From assembly GCA_900542495.1 (NCBI GenBank), contig UQNW01000002.1:124001-188000 (forward strand): a DNA stretch of 64,000 bases, in the 5' to 3' direction. The notes beneath the pieces are model-generated. The model was not told the DNA's origin and ran no database searches. It was given only the letters and a program-made list of their open reading frames with translations. This DNA comes from an uncultured Roseburia sp. GTDB taxonomy: Bacteria; Bacillota; Clostridia; Lachnospirales; Lachnospiraceae. Shown one piece after another: positions 25,499-33,589 of the stretch (its first letter is position 1; each line of letters opens with the position of its first letter). A program made the position numbers and the translations under genes.

Positions 25499-25642
25499 TT
25501 ATCGAAGAGCATCCCCTAATTGCAGCAAGCCACTACGAATGCTTTCTCCTGCTCCACCAATAGCCTGCGCTATAATGATTGCAGCAACTATAATTGCCAC
25601 TGCGACAATAATCTTTCCAATCAAATGTTGATATTCTTTCAT
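25499..25642 (-). CDS. Small single-pass membrane peptide (47 aa)
   Basis: A short frame with excellent expression signals: GGAGGTAA seven bases before the ATG and a TTGCAA-17-TATTAT promoter 40 bases further up. The peptide begins MKEYQHLIGK, has one long hydrophobic helix at residues 11-27 of Ile, Val and Ala (IIVAVAIIVAAIIIAQA), a Gly-rich turn (IGGAG), and an amphipathic end (ESIRSGLLQLGDALR). No signal cleavage site. It precedes the lipoprotein gene. Small membrane proteins like this can be regulators, toxins or partners of a larger protein; nothing decides which. Confidence 0.75.
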   Translation of the reverse strand: MKEYQHLIGKIIVAVAIIVAAIIIAQAIGGAGESIRSGLLQLGDALR

Positions 25643-25682
25643 TTTGATTACCTCCATCTACAAGTATCGATTTTTATATTTG

Positions 25683-25711
25683 ATAATAAAATAGATGTCT
25701 GCTGTTTGCAA
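25683..25711 (-). promoter_or_regulatory. Promoter of the small peptide and lipoprotein genes
   Basis: On the minus strand TTGCAA (25706-25711) and TATTAT (25683-25688) are spaced by 17 bp. Confidence 0.7.
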
Positions 25712-25783
25712 TGTATATTTATAAGCTCATTTCCCATAGGTACACAATTCCGAAAAGGGAGTAAATTTTCTCCATTGTCTCAT

Positions 25784-25834
25784 CAAAAAAAAGGGTAACA
25801 GATTCACACTACATATATATGAATTCTGTTACCC
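25784..25834 (-). terminator. Rho-independent terminator of galE
   Basis: GGGTAACAGATTCA pairs with TGAATTCTGTTACCC (one bulge), and on the minus strand the stem is followed by eight T residues. One of the strongest terminators in the window, 36 bp after the galE stop codon. Confidence 0.92.
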
Positions 25835-25870
25835 CTACTATAATCACTTTTTTATGATTTTACAAGTTAA

Positions 25871-26887
25871 TTAGTCCTCATATCCGTTCGGATTGTTTTT
25901 CTGCCATCTCCAGGAATCCGCACACATATCTTCGATACCATACTGTGCTTCCCAGCCAAGCTCCTCTTTTGCTTTGGTCGGATCACAGTAGCAGGTTGCG
26001 ATATCGCCCGGTCTTCTTGGTTTGATCACGTATGGAATCTTAACACCAGTAGCTTTCTCAAAGTTCTTTACAATGTCAAGAACGCTGTAGCCATGTCCGG
26101 TTCCAAGGTTATAAATGCAAAGTCCTGCATTCTCCTGAATTTTCTTTAATGCTTTTACATGTCCGATTGCAAGGTCAACCACATGGATGTAATCTCTTAC
26201 ACCAGTTCCGTCCGGAGTATCGTAGTCATTTCCAAATACACCCAGTTCTTTTAATTTACCGACAGCAACCTGTGTTACATATGGCATTAAGTTGTTCGGA
26301 ATACCATTTGGGTTTTCTCCCATTGTTCCGCTCTTATGAGCTCCGATCGGGTTGAAGTAACGGAGTAAGATCACGTTCCATTCCGGATCTGCTTTCTGGA
26401 TATCTGTTAAAATCTGCTCTAACATAGATTTTGTCCAGCCGTATGGATTAGTGCACTGTCCCTTCGGGCAGTTCTCTGTGATCGGGATCTCTGCCGGATC
26501 ACCGTATACGGTTGCGGATGATGAGAAAATAATATTCTTGCAGTTATGCTGTCTCATCACATCAACCAATGTCAAAGTACCTGCAATATTGTTATTGTAA
26601 TATTCCCAAGGTTTTGCAACAGACTCTCCTACTGCTTTTAAACCTGCGAAGTTAATGCAGCTGTCAATCTGTTCATTCTCAAAAATTTTATTTAAGATAT
26701 CTCTGTCTAAAATATCTCCTTTATAGAATTTTACATCTTTTCCCGTGATCGCTTTTACTCTGTCTAAAGATTTCTCAGATGAGTTGCTTAAGTTATCTAA
26801 TACTACTACGTCATATCCTGCATTCTGTAATTCTACACATGTGTGGCTTCCGATATATCCGGCGCCTCCTGTAACTAAAATTGCCAT
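25871..26887 (-). CDS. galE: UDP-glucose 4-epimerase
   Basis: 338 residues from the ATG at 26887 with AAGGAGG upstream. GalE interconverts UDP-glucose and UDP-galactose using tightly bound NAD. The Rossmann motif 'VTGGAGYIGSHT' is at the N-terminus. The catalytic Ser and YxxxK are in 'FSSSATVYG' and 'NPYGWTKSMLEQIL'. 'RYFNPIGAHKSG' and the C-terminal 'RRPGDIATCYCDPTKAKEELGW' complete the family pattern. Divergent from an AraC-type regulator that may or may not control it. Single gene with its own terminator. Confidence 0.97.
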   Translation of the reverse strand: MAILVTGGAGYIGSHTCVELQNAGYDVVVLDNLSNSSEKSLDRVKAITGKDVKFYKGDILDRDILNKIFENEQIDSCINFAGLKAVGESVAKPWEYYNNNIAGTLTLVDVMRQHNCKNIIFSSSATVYGDPAEIPITENCPKGQCTNPYGWTKSMLEQILTDIQKADPEWNVILLRYFNPIGAHKSGTMGENPNGIPNNLMPYVTQVAVGKLKELGVFGNDYDTPDGTGVRDYIHVVDLAIGHVKALKKIQENAGLCIYNLGTGHGYSVLDIVKNFEKATGVKIPYVIKPRRPGDIATCYCDPTKAKEELGWEAQYGIEDMCADSWRWQKNNPNGYED

Positions 26888-27187
26888 AATAATCCTCCTT
26901 GTTTTTTCGAAGAAAAAATGCGAGCTCATTAGCGAGCAGAGGATTTTTTCTCCTTGTTTTGCGAAGCTTCATTAACCTTTCCTATGGATACATATTAACG
27001 CACCTCATGAAAAATGTATAGACTAAAATGTATAAAATATATGTAAAAATGTTGCATGTTCATTTCATGCTTTATATAATACATATAAATACAACATCTT
27101 ATGATACAGAAAATATCTTTTTATTTTATGAATAAATATTTATGATTGTCATAATTTTCATCTTGCTGCAAGGAGGGAATCCTTTTT
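26888..27187. promoter_or_regulatory. Divergent regulatory region between galE and the AraC-type gene
   Basis: A 300-bp A/T-rich gap. A strong plus-strand promoter, TTGCAT (27052-27057), 17 bp, TATAAT (27075-27080), drives the AraC-type gene. No equally good minus-strand promoter for galE was found. The galE leader holds a direct repeat: TCCTTGTTTT followed by TTCGAAG at 26898 and by GCGAAG at 26951, so two GGAG-like sites occur 53 bp apart on the minus strand; the one nearer galE is used for translation. Confidence 0.65.
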
Positions 27188-28027
27188 ATGAACCAAAATT
27201 ATAAAAATTCCTACAAAGTGACCGAAAAAGAACTTGTGTCACTGTCAGTCTATAACGTTGGATTCCAAAAATGTGATTCGCTTTATCAGTGGGGACCAGG
27301 AATCCGTGACCATTACCTGATCCATTATGTGATTTCCGGTAAAGGCTATTATAAAATCAAAAATACAACTTTCACGTTACAGGCAGGAGATTCTTTTCTC
27401 GTTTATCCAAACACGGAAGTACTGTATTTTGCAGCTGAGTCTGATCCATGGGAATATGCGTGGGTAGGATTTACCGGAAGTGACGCTTCCATGATCTTAA
27501 AAGCGACTGACTTTTCGACTGAAAGACCTGTCATCGAACATACGCCTTTAGGCGAATCCATTCATAGACAGATTCTCCATATTTATGACGCGCGCGGAAA
27601 CGAATTTGAGCACGCGGTAGAAATGACCGGGCGTTTGTATACCATGCTTGCACTTTTTATGCATGGAGCAACAACGAATACGGCGCAGAACTCTGCCAAC
27701 AGCTATGTACAGAAGGGAATTGAATATATTTCCTCGAATTACTCCTATCATATTACAGTGGAGGATATTGCTGCCTATGTTGGTCTAAGCAGAAGTCAGC
27801 TATTCCGCTCCTTTGAATCCGTCCTTGGGCAGTCTCCGAAGGAATATCTTACGGATTTCCGTATGAAACAGGCGTGCTATCTGCTAGAACATTCAGACCT
27901 CTCTGTGACGGCGATTGCAAATTCAATCGGGTTTGACAATGGACTTTATTTTTCGAAAACTTTTCATAAGATGAAGGAGATGTCACCGTCGGAGTTTCGG
28001 GCTATGCATAAGCAGAACATTTCATAG
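27188..28027 (+). CDS. AraC-family transcriptional regulator
   Basis: 279 residues. Residues about 20-150 are a cupin-type sensing domain ('HYLIHYVISGKGYYKIKNTTFTLQAGDSFLVYPNTEVLYF'). Residues about 175-275 are the two-helix-turn-helix DNA-binding domain ('ISSNYSYHITVEDIAAYVGLSRSQLFRSFESVLGQSPKEYLTDFRMKQACYLL' then 'AIANSIGFDNGLYFSKTFHKMKEMSPSEFR'). Such regulators usually respond to a sugar and act on nearby glycan-use genes. None other than galE is adjacent, so the target is unknown. AAGGAGGG precedes the ATG; terminators follow. Confidence 0.93.
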   Translation: MNQNYKNSYKVTEKELVSLSVYNVGFQKCDSLYQWGPGIRDHYLIHYVISGKGYYKIKNTTFTLQAGDSFLVYPNTEVLYFAAESDPWEYAWVGFTGSDASMILKATDFSTERPVIEHTPLGESIHRQILHIYDARGNEFEHAVEMTGRLYTMLALFMHGATTNTAQNSANSYVQKGIEYISSNYSYHITVEDIAAYVGLSRSQLFRSFESVLGQSPKEYLTDFRMKQACYLLEHSDLSVTAIANSIGFDNGLYFSKTFHKMKEMSPSEFRAMHKQNIS

Positions 28028-28048
28028 ATAACATCTATTTTTCGACAC

Positions 28049-28094
28049 AAAAAAATAACGCCCACAGTCTGGTAAACTAAGGCGTTATCCTTTT
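28049..28094. terminator. Bidirectional terminator between the AraC-type gene and rplT
   Basis: ATAACGCC pairs with GGCGTTAT. On the minus strand the stem is followed by TTTTTTT, a strong terminator for infC-rpmI-rplT; on the plus strand it is followed by CCTTTTAA. Confidence 0.85.
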
Positions 28095-28105
28095 AACACA
28101 TATTT

Positions 28106-28135
28106 ACCGACGGCTAAGTGTCACTAGCCGTCGGT
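28106..28135. other. Strong hairpin after rplT
   Basis: An 11-bp perfect stem, ACCGACGGCTA with TAGCCGTCGGT, loop of eight. It has no T-run on either strand, so it is better seen as an mRNA 3'-end stabiliser or processing hairpin than a terminator. Confidence 0.6.
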
Positions 28136-28155
28136 TCTCTTGCTAATAATTCTTA

Positions 28156-28512
28156 TTAAGCTACTGCCTTCTTAGCTACTTCTGCAAGTGCTGCAAATCC
28201 AGCTGCATCATTAACAGCCATCTCTGCTAACATCTTACGGTTGATATCGATACCGGAAATTTTTAATCCGTGCATCATCTGGCTGTAAGAGATTCCGTTC
28301 ATTCTTGCTGCTGCGTTGATACGAGCGATCCATAACTGACGGAACTGTCTCTTTCTTTCTTTTCTACCAGCATAAGAACTTGTTAAGGCTCTCATAACTG
28401 ACTGTTTTGCTACTCTATACTGTTTAGATCTAGCGCCTCTGTAACCTTTTGCTAATTTTAAAGTTCTATTATGTCTTTTTTTAGCGCCTAAACCGCCTTT
28501 TACTCTTGCCAT
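28156..28512 (-). CDS. rplT: 50S ribosomal protein L20
   Basis: 118 residues, basic, with the L20 start 'ARVKGGLGAKKRHNRTLKLAKGYRGARSKQYRVAKQSV' and 'RKRQFRQLWIARINAAARMNGISYSQMM'. L20 is needed for early assembly of the large subunit. In Bacillus it also represses the infC-rpmI-rplT operon by binding its leader. Last gene of that operon here, after rpmI by 24 bp. Confidence 0.98.
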   Translation of the reverse strand: MARVKGGLGAKKRHNRTLKLAKGYRGARSKQYRVAKQSVMRALTSSYAGRKERKRQFRQLWIARINAAARMNGISYSQMMHGLKISGIDINRKMLAEMAVNDAAGFAALAEVAKKAVA

Positions 28513-28536
28513 TTTTTAATCCTCCTTACTTAATTC

Positions 28537-28734
28537 CTATGCGTATGGTAAAATCTTCTTCATATTCTTAACGTTTGTTGCATCAACCATTGCAGGTTTT
28601 CTAAGATTTCTCTTATTCTTTGTTGTTTTCTTTGTTAAGATATGTCTCTTATAAGCTTTACTTCTTTTTAATTTTCCTGTTCCTGTAACTTTGAAACGTT
28701 TTGCAGCTGCTCTGCTTGTTTTCATTTTTGGCAT
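28537..28734 (-). CDS. rpmI: 50S ribosomal protein L35
   Basis: 65 residues from the ATG at 28734, with AAGGAGG seven bases upstream; the frame is open further but the extra residues do not belong to L35. Typical 'PKMKTSRAAAKRFKVTGTGKLKRSKAYKRHILTKKT' type sequence, strongly basic. Second gene of infC-rpmI-rplT. Confidence 0.98.
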   Translation of the reverse strand: MPKMKTSRAAAKRFKVTGTGKLKRSKAYKRHILTKKTTKNKRNLRKPAMVDATNVKNMKKILPYA

Positions 28735-28756
28735 GATAGATTCCTCCTTAAAATAA

Positions 28757-29263
28757 TTATTTCTTTTCTGCCAACACCATGCTGATACTTCTTCCTTCAA
28801 CTTTTGGTGCTTTTTCCACTACTGCTGTGTCAGATAAGCTTTCTGCGAAATCGTCAAGAATGTGTTTGCTTGCATTCATATGAGCCATCTCACGTCCACG
28901 GAATCTTAAAGTAATCTTTACTTTATCTCCCTTGGATAAAAACTTCTTTGCAGCGTTCATTTTGGTATTCAGATCATTCAAATCAATATTCGGTGACAAG
29001 CGAATCTCTTTTAGCTCAACCACTTTCTGTTTCTTCTTGGCTTCTTTTTCTTTTCTTGCCAGTTCATAACGATACTTACCGTAATCGATAATCTTGCAGA
29101 CAGGTGGTTTTGCAGTTGGAGCGATTTTAACTAAGTCAAGTTCTGCTTCCTCAGCAAGCTTCATAGCTTCTCTAGCTGACATAATGCCAAGCTGTTCTCC
29201 GTTTTCTCCAATCAGACGAATTTCTTTGTCTCTGATCTGTTCATTAATCATTAACTCGCTAAT
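28757..29263 (-). CDS. infC: Translation initiation factor IF-3, with a predicted AUU start codon
   Basis: 168 residues. IF-3 keeps ribosomal subunits apart and checks the start codon. 'INEQIRDKEIRLIGENGEQLG' begins the N-domain, 'LDLVKIAPTAKPPVCKIIDYGKYRYE' follows, and the C-domain has 'VKITLRFRGREMAHMN'. The best start is an ATT at 29261-29263: GGAGGTG lies seven bases upstream of it. The first ATG is twelve bases further in, giving a poor 19-base spacing. Rare AUU starts are known for infC and allow IF-3 to limit its own synthesis. The operon has an attenuator-like leader. Confidence 0.93.
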   Translation of the reverse strand: MSELMINEQIRDKEIRLIGENGEQLGIMSAREAMKLAEEAELDLVKIAPTAKPPVCKIIDYGKYRYELARKEKEAKKKQKVVELKEIRLSPNIDLNDLNTKMNAAKKFLSKGDKVKITLRFRGREMAHMNASKHILDDFAESLSDTAVVEKAPKVEGRSISMVLAEKK

Positions 29264-29302
29264 GGTATTGCACCTCCAAAATAATTTTTCATGCTTCCAC
29301 AT

Positions 29303-29411
29303 AAAAAAAGTGGATAGGCAGACTATCCACAATCAATCAAATACGCATACGCGACGTTTGAGGTATTAAACCATGAGACACTGTAAATTTGTGCTCCGGT
29401 GAGAGTGGATA
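29303..29411 (-). promoter_or_regulatory. Attenuator-like leader of infC-rpmI-rplT
   Basis: On the minus strand GTGGATAG (29323-29330) pairs with CTATCCAC (29310-29317), loop of five, followed by seven T residues: a strong intrinsic terminator 40 bases upstream of the infC start. Further upstream TATCCAC (29405-29411) is complementary to the same GTGGATA arm, so it can form a competing antiterminator. In Bacillus the homologous leader is controlled by L20. Control by L20 here is inference. Confidence 0.75.
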
Positions 29412-29438
29412 CTCTACTTTGTTTTCAACAACTCTGAT

Positions 29439-29468
29439 ACTATAACATACAATAACTTGTTTCGTCAA
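29439..29468 (-). promoter_or_regulatory. Promoter of infC-rpmI-rplT
   Basis: On the minus strand TTGACG (29463-29468) and TATAGT (29439-29444) are spaced by 18 bp, giving a leader of about 170 bases. Confidence 0.75.
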
Positions 29469-29631
29469 GTGTATTTTTGAAACTTTTTTAAATAACTATT
29501 TGCAATCCCTCACCTGATTTAGTACACTTTTATAATATTCTATCATTTTTTTTGAATATCAGCAAAGTGCAAATGTAGTGATTATAAAAAATACATTCAT
29601 AGAAAAACATTTACGAAGAAAGGCAAAAATT

Positions 29632-30480
29632 ATGGATCAACGAATCATCGACTTACACGTACACTCAACAGAATCAGACGGAACTTTCACCCCGACAGAG
29701 TTGGTAGACGAAGCCAGACGTGCCGGACTGTCCGCTTTTGCACTCACCGATCACGATACCTGTTCAGGGATTGAAAAAGCAATGCCTTATGCCACTACCT
29801 CCGGGATTGAACTGATTCCCGGCATAGAACTTTCCACCGACTATCATGGAAAAGAAGTTCATATCGTAGGTTTATATATTGATATTGAAAATGAACAGCT
29901 TTTGACAAAAACAGCCGAGTACCGGAAATGCCGCAGTGAACGAAACGCCCTTATGGTTGAGGCATTGCAGAAAGAAGGTCTTTCCATAACCATGGAAGAA
30001 CTGATCGCTGAAAATCCGGACTGTGTCATTACCCGCGCGAACATTGCACGCTTTCTATATGAACATGGTCAGATCAAGAGTGTCCGCGAAGCCTTCGACC
30101 GTTATATCGGCGATCACTGCAAATGCTATGTCGGCAGGTTGAAAGTTGCTTCTGCCGATGCAGTCCGTCTCATCAAAGAAGCCGGAGGTACTGCCATTTT
30201 AGCTCACCCTCTGCTCTATGGTCTGAGCAACACCAATCTCCAGAAAATGATCGACGAGCTGAAACCTGCAGGGCTTGACGGATTAGAAGCAATTTACTCT
30301 ACTTACACCACCGGGGAAGAACAACAAATGAAACGTCTTGTCAGAGAAAATTATCTTCTCATTAGCGGCGGTTCGGATTTTCATGGTTCAAACAAACCGG
30401 ATATTGCACTTGGCAAGGGACGCGGACATCTGTATATTCCGTATTCTGTACTTGAGTCCATTCAAGCAAAACGAAAATAA
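29632..30480 (+). CDS. PHP-domain phosphoesterase (RNase AM/YciV-like)
   Basis: 282 residues from the ATG at 29632 with AAAGG upstream; the frame opens earlier but without signals. The PHP metal motifs are clear: 'DLHVHSTESDGTFTP', 'ALTDHDTCSGI', 'LIPGIELSTDYHGKEVHIVGLYID', 'ILAHPLLYG' and 'GGSDFHGSNKP'. This branch includes 3',5'-nucleoside bisphosphate phosphatases that also trim 5' ends of RNA. It is too short and too different to be PolC or HisJ. Single gene, ended by a shared terminator. Confidence 0.9.
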   Translation: MDQRIIDLHVHSTESDGTFTPTELVDEARRAGLSAFALTDHDTCSGIEKAMPYATTSGIELIPGIELSTDYHGKEVHIVGLYIDIENEQLLTKTAEYRKCRSERNALMVEALQKEGLSITMEELIAENPDCVITRANIARFLYEHGQIKSVREAFDRYIGDHCKCYVGRLKVASADAVRLIKEAGGTAILAHPLLYGLSNTNLQKMIDELKPAGLDGLEAIYSTYTTGEEQQMKRLVRENYLLISGGSDFHGSNKPDIALGKGRGHLYIPYSVLESIQAKRK

Positions 30481-30508
30481 TATGTTGCATTTCATCTATA
30501 CAACAAAA

Positions 30509-30545
30509 GCACAACTATTCTTCTGTTATCTGGAATAAGTTGTGC
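30509..30545. terminator. Bidirectional terminator between the PHP gene and the HAD gene
   Basis: GCACAACT-ATTC pairs with GAATAAGTTGTGC (one bulge). On the plus strand it is followed by CTTTGTTCTTTT; on the minus strand by TTTTGTTG. Confidence 0.75.
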
Positions 30546-30559
30546 CTTTGTTCTTTTAA

Positions 30560-31372
30560 TTACAATATAAACTTCTCAATCACTTCCGCGATCGCATCAT
30601 GGTTGTTATCATTTTCCGTGACATAATCAGCGGCTTTTTTGATATCATCGATCCCGTTCTTCATAGCAATGCCAATATGTGCGGATTGGATCATCGGTAT
30701 GTCGTTCTGCTCATCTCCGATTGCAACGGTGCTTGTATGTGGAATATTTAACAATTTCACCAGATACTGTGCCCCGGTTCCTTTGTCCGTGTTAACCGGA
30801 CAGTATTCTAAATACTCTTTGCAGGAAAAGAAAGAATTGCATTTGCCTTTTGCCCAGGAAGCATTTGCCTTCTGAAACCGTTTCAGCTTTCCGTCATCTT
30901 CTAACCGGATCAAAATGACTTTCTGCGGTTCGGAATCCAGACAATCTGAAATCCTTTTTGTAAGTTTGTAGGACATATGGGAGCGTTCCACATAATAATC
31001 GAGCTCTTTTGTGTGGCGCTTTGTCACAATGTCGACCGTATTGTATGTCTGGGCATAAATACCAGCCTTATGTGCGCGGTCAAAAATCTCCTGTGCCACC
31101 TCGATTGGAAGGGAACTTTTATATAACACACGGTCTGCCGCACAGTCATAGATCACAGCTCCGTTAAATGCGATCATATAGCATCCAGGACTTGTCAGTC
31201 CAAGATCCTGTACGACGATTCTGCCCGCTTCCACCGGACGCCCTGTTGCCAGAACTAAGTAATGTCCCTGCTCTAACATTTTTTGAATTGCAGTCCGGTT
31301 TCTTTCTGAAATCGACTTATCATCACATAATAATGTACTGTCTAGGTCTGCGAATAAAATTTTATTGTTCAT
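30560..31372 (-). CDS. Cof-type HAD-IIB phosphatase
   Basis: 270 residues. HAD motifs: 'LFADLDSTLLCDDKSI' (nucleophile Asp), 'LATGRPV', Lys near residue 190 and 'AIGDEQNDIPMIQSAHIGIAMKNG' (metal Asp). The cap between them is of type IIB. These enzymes remove phosphate from sugar phosphates, flavin or pyridoxal phosphates; the substrate is not set. It follows ppk by 46 bp, probably in the same unit. Confidence 0.92.
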   Translation of the reverse strand: MNNKILFADLDSTLLCDDKSISERNRTAIQKMLEQGHYLVLATGRPVEAGRIVVQDLGLTSPGCYMIAFNGAVIYDCAADRVLYKSSLPIEVAQEIFDRAHKAGIYAQTYNTVDIVTKRHTKELDYYVERSHMSYKLTKRISDCLDSEPQKVILIRLEDDGKLKRFQKANASWAKGKCNSFFSCKEYLEYCPVNTDKGTGAQYLVKLLNIPHTSTVAIGDEQNDIPMIQSAHIGIAMKNGIDDIKKAADYVTENDNNHDAIAEVIEKFIL

Positions 31373-31418
31373 AACCTTCCTCCCTCACAAAAACAGTTCT
31401 TCTTTTGTAATGTTTCTA

Positions 31419-33557
31419 TTATTCTACCGGTTCTGCCGGAATAAATACTCTCCCCTGATATCCGTGTGACGGCTTCGGAACAGCCGCAATTGCCTCTTTA
31501 CAGAAAACATCCTGTGAAGATAAGGCAACTTTTCCGCGTCTGTCGACTTTCTCATAATTGCCGTCAGCCTGCAGTACATGCGCTTTTAAGGTGTCAGCCA
31601 GCTCCACATCCAGAATATGTTTGACCCTTTTTTTCAATTCCTCATCCAGTACCGGGAACAGGATCTCTACACGGCGGTCTAAGTTACGCGGCATCCAGTC
31701 GGCACTGCCCATGTAAAGTTCTTCCTCTCCGTCATTGAAAAAGTAGAAGATCCGGCTATGTTCCAGAAAGTTTCCGACAATGGAGCGGACTTCGATGTTC
31801 TCACTCACACCCGGAATTCCAACTTTCAAACAGCAGATTCCACGGACGATCAGTTGTATCTTAACTCCTGCCGCAGAGGCTTCATAAAGGGATTCAATGA
31901 TTCCCGGATCACAGAGGGAATTCATTTTTGCAATGATTTTTGCAGGTTTTCCCTCTCTCGCATGCTTTGTCTCACGGCAGATCAGTTTCGTGAACTTCGT
32001 GCGCAGCCAAATCGGTGCAACTGCAAGTTCATTCCATGACAGCGGTTCAGAATAACCGGATAGCATGTTAAATACAGCCGTCGCGTCCTCTCCGATTGCT
32101 CCGTCGCAGGTGAAAATACCACAGTCTGTATATAATTTTGCGGTGGAATCGTTATAGTTTCCGGTTCCAAGGTGCACATAACGGCGGATGCCGTCTTCCT
32201 CCCTGCGCACAACCAATGCGATTTTACTGTGTGTTTTTAATCCAACCAGACCATAAATAACATGACAGCCTGCCTGCTCTAATTTTTTCGCCCAGACAAT
32301 GTTGTTTTCCTCATCAAATCTTGCTTTTAACTCAACTAAAACAGAAACCTGTTTCCCATTCTCAGCCGCCTGCGCAAGTGATGCGATGATCGGTGAATTG
32401 CCGCTGACACGGTAAAGTGTCTGCTTGATTGCAAGCACATCAGGATCTACGGATGCCTGACGGATAAAGTCAACGACCGGATCAAAGGTCTGATATGGAT
32501 GATGAAGCAGGATATCACCTTTCCGGATCTCATCAAAAATATTTTCGCCCGGTATGATCTCTGGTACACGCTGCGGAGTATACGGTTCATTTCTCAGATC
32601 ATCACAGCCCTCTAAGCCATACATTTTCATCAAAAAAGTAAGATCGATCGGTCCGTTGATCTGGAAAATATCCTGTTCTGCTACTTTTAACTCATCTTTT
32701 AAGAAATTTAAAAGCTTCTTATCAATACCGTCTTCCACTTCCAGACGGATAACCTCGCCCCACTGACGCATTTTCAACTGTTTCTGAATCTCTTTTAACA
32801 GGTCTGCGGCTTCATCCTCATCAATCGAAAGGTCGGCATTTCGCATGACACGATAAGGATAGGCGCAAAGTACATCGTAATTTAAAAATAGTTTATCAAT
32901 ATTGCGTTCAATGACCTGCTCTAATAAGATAAAAGTTTTCTCATTGCCATTTTCCGAAGGAATATGTACGAGACGAGGTAAAACACTCGGAACCTGAACA
33001 GTTGCAAATTCAATTTCCTCTTTGTCGTTTTTTCCTTTTTTCTTGGAAAGAAGTGCTGCGATATTCAATGTTTTGTTCCGGATCAGTGGAAATGGTCTGG
33101 ACGCATCCACTGCCATTGGCGTAAGCACCGGGTACACGTTATCCTCAAAATAGCGGTCAACAAATGCTGCCTGTGTCTCACTCAAATCCTCAAATGCATC
33201 CATTACAACAATGCCGTGCTGGTGCATGAGTGGAACCAGTGAACGGTTATAGGTATTGTACTGTAAGGTAACAAGTTCTCTTGTACGCTCATTAATTTTC
33301 TCTAACTGTTCAGATGCCGTCATTCCGGCAATATCTTTTTTCTTATAATTGGCATGCACCATATCCTTTAGGGAGGCAACACGCACCATAAAAAACTCAT
33401 CCAGGTTTGACGATGTGATACTGACAAATTTTAATCTTTCTAACAGCTGAATGGATTTATCCCTCGCCTCATTAAGCACACGGTGATTAAATTTCAGCCA
33501 GCTCAATTCCCTGTTCTCGTAATATTCCGGTTTTTTAAAATCCTGTTCTTTTTCCAT
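31419..33557 (-). CDS. ppk1: Polyphosphate kinase 1
   Basis: 712 residues, the normal size of PPK1. It makes long-chain polyphosphate from ATP, reversibly. The N-terminal domain starts 'YYENRELSWLKFNHRVLNEARD'. The phosphorylated histidine is in 'GLKTHSKIALVVR' at about residue 443, and a second PLD-like half follows with 'GSADWMPRNLDRRVEILFPV'. 'LVELKARFDEENNIVWAKKL' is also typical. It lies 32 bp after the ppx gene, so synthesis and breakdown enzymes are co-transcribed. Confidence 0.97.
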   Translation of the reverse strand: MEKEQDFKKPEYYENRELSWLKFNHRVLNEARDKSIQLLERLKFVSITSSNLDEFFMVRVASLKDMVHANYKKKDIAGMTASEQLEKINERTRELVTLQYNTYNRSLVPLMHQHGIVVMDAFEDLSETQAAFVDRYFEDNVYPVLTPMAVDASRPFPLIRNKTLNIAALLSKKKGKNDKEEIEFATVQVPSVLPRLVHIPSENGNEKTFILLEQVIERNIDKLFLNYDVLCAYPYRVMRNADLSIDEDEAADLLKEIQKQLKMRQWGEVIRLEVEDGIDKKLLNFLKDELKVAEQDIFQINGPIDLTFLMKMYGLEGCDDLRNEPYTPQRVPEIIPGENIFDEIRKGDILLHHPYQTFDPVVDFIRQASVDPDVLAIKQTLYRVSGNSPIIASLAQAAENGKQVSVLVELKARFDEENNIVWAKKLEQAGCHVIYGLVGLKTHSKIALVVRREEDGIRRYVHLGTGNYNDSTAKLYTDCGIFTCDGAIGEDATAVFNMLSGYSEPLSWNELAVAPIWLRTKFTKLICRETKHAREGKPAKIIAKMNSLCDPGIIESLYEASAAGVKIQLIVRGICCLKVGIPGVSENIEVRSIVGNFLEHSRIFYFFNDGEEELYMGSADWMPRNLDRRVEILFPVLDEELKKRVKHILDVELADTLKAHVLQADGNYEKVDRRGKVALSSQDVFCKEAIAAVPKPSHGYQGRVFIPAEPVE

Positions 33558-33589
33558 AAGATAAACCTAGCCTTTCCCTTGGTTGTCTG

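Noticed and set aside
29632..30480. Histidinol phosphatase HisJ, because it is a PHP protein
   Set aside because: Sequence motifs and length fit the YciV/RNase AM branch, and it is far from the his operon.
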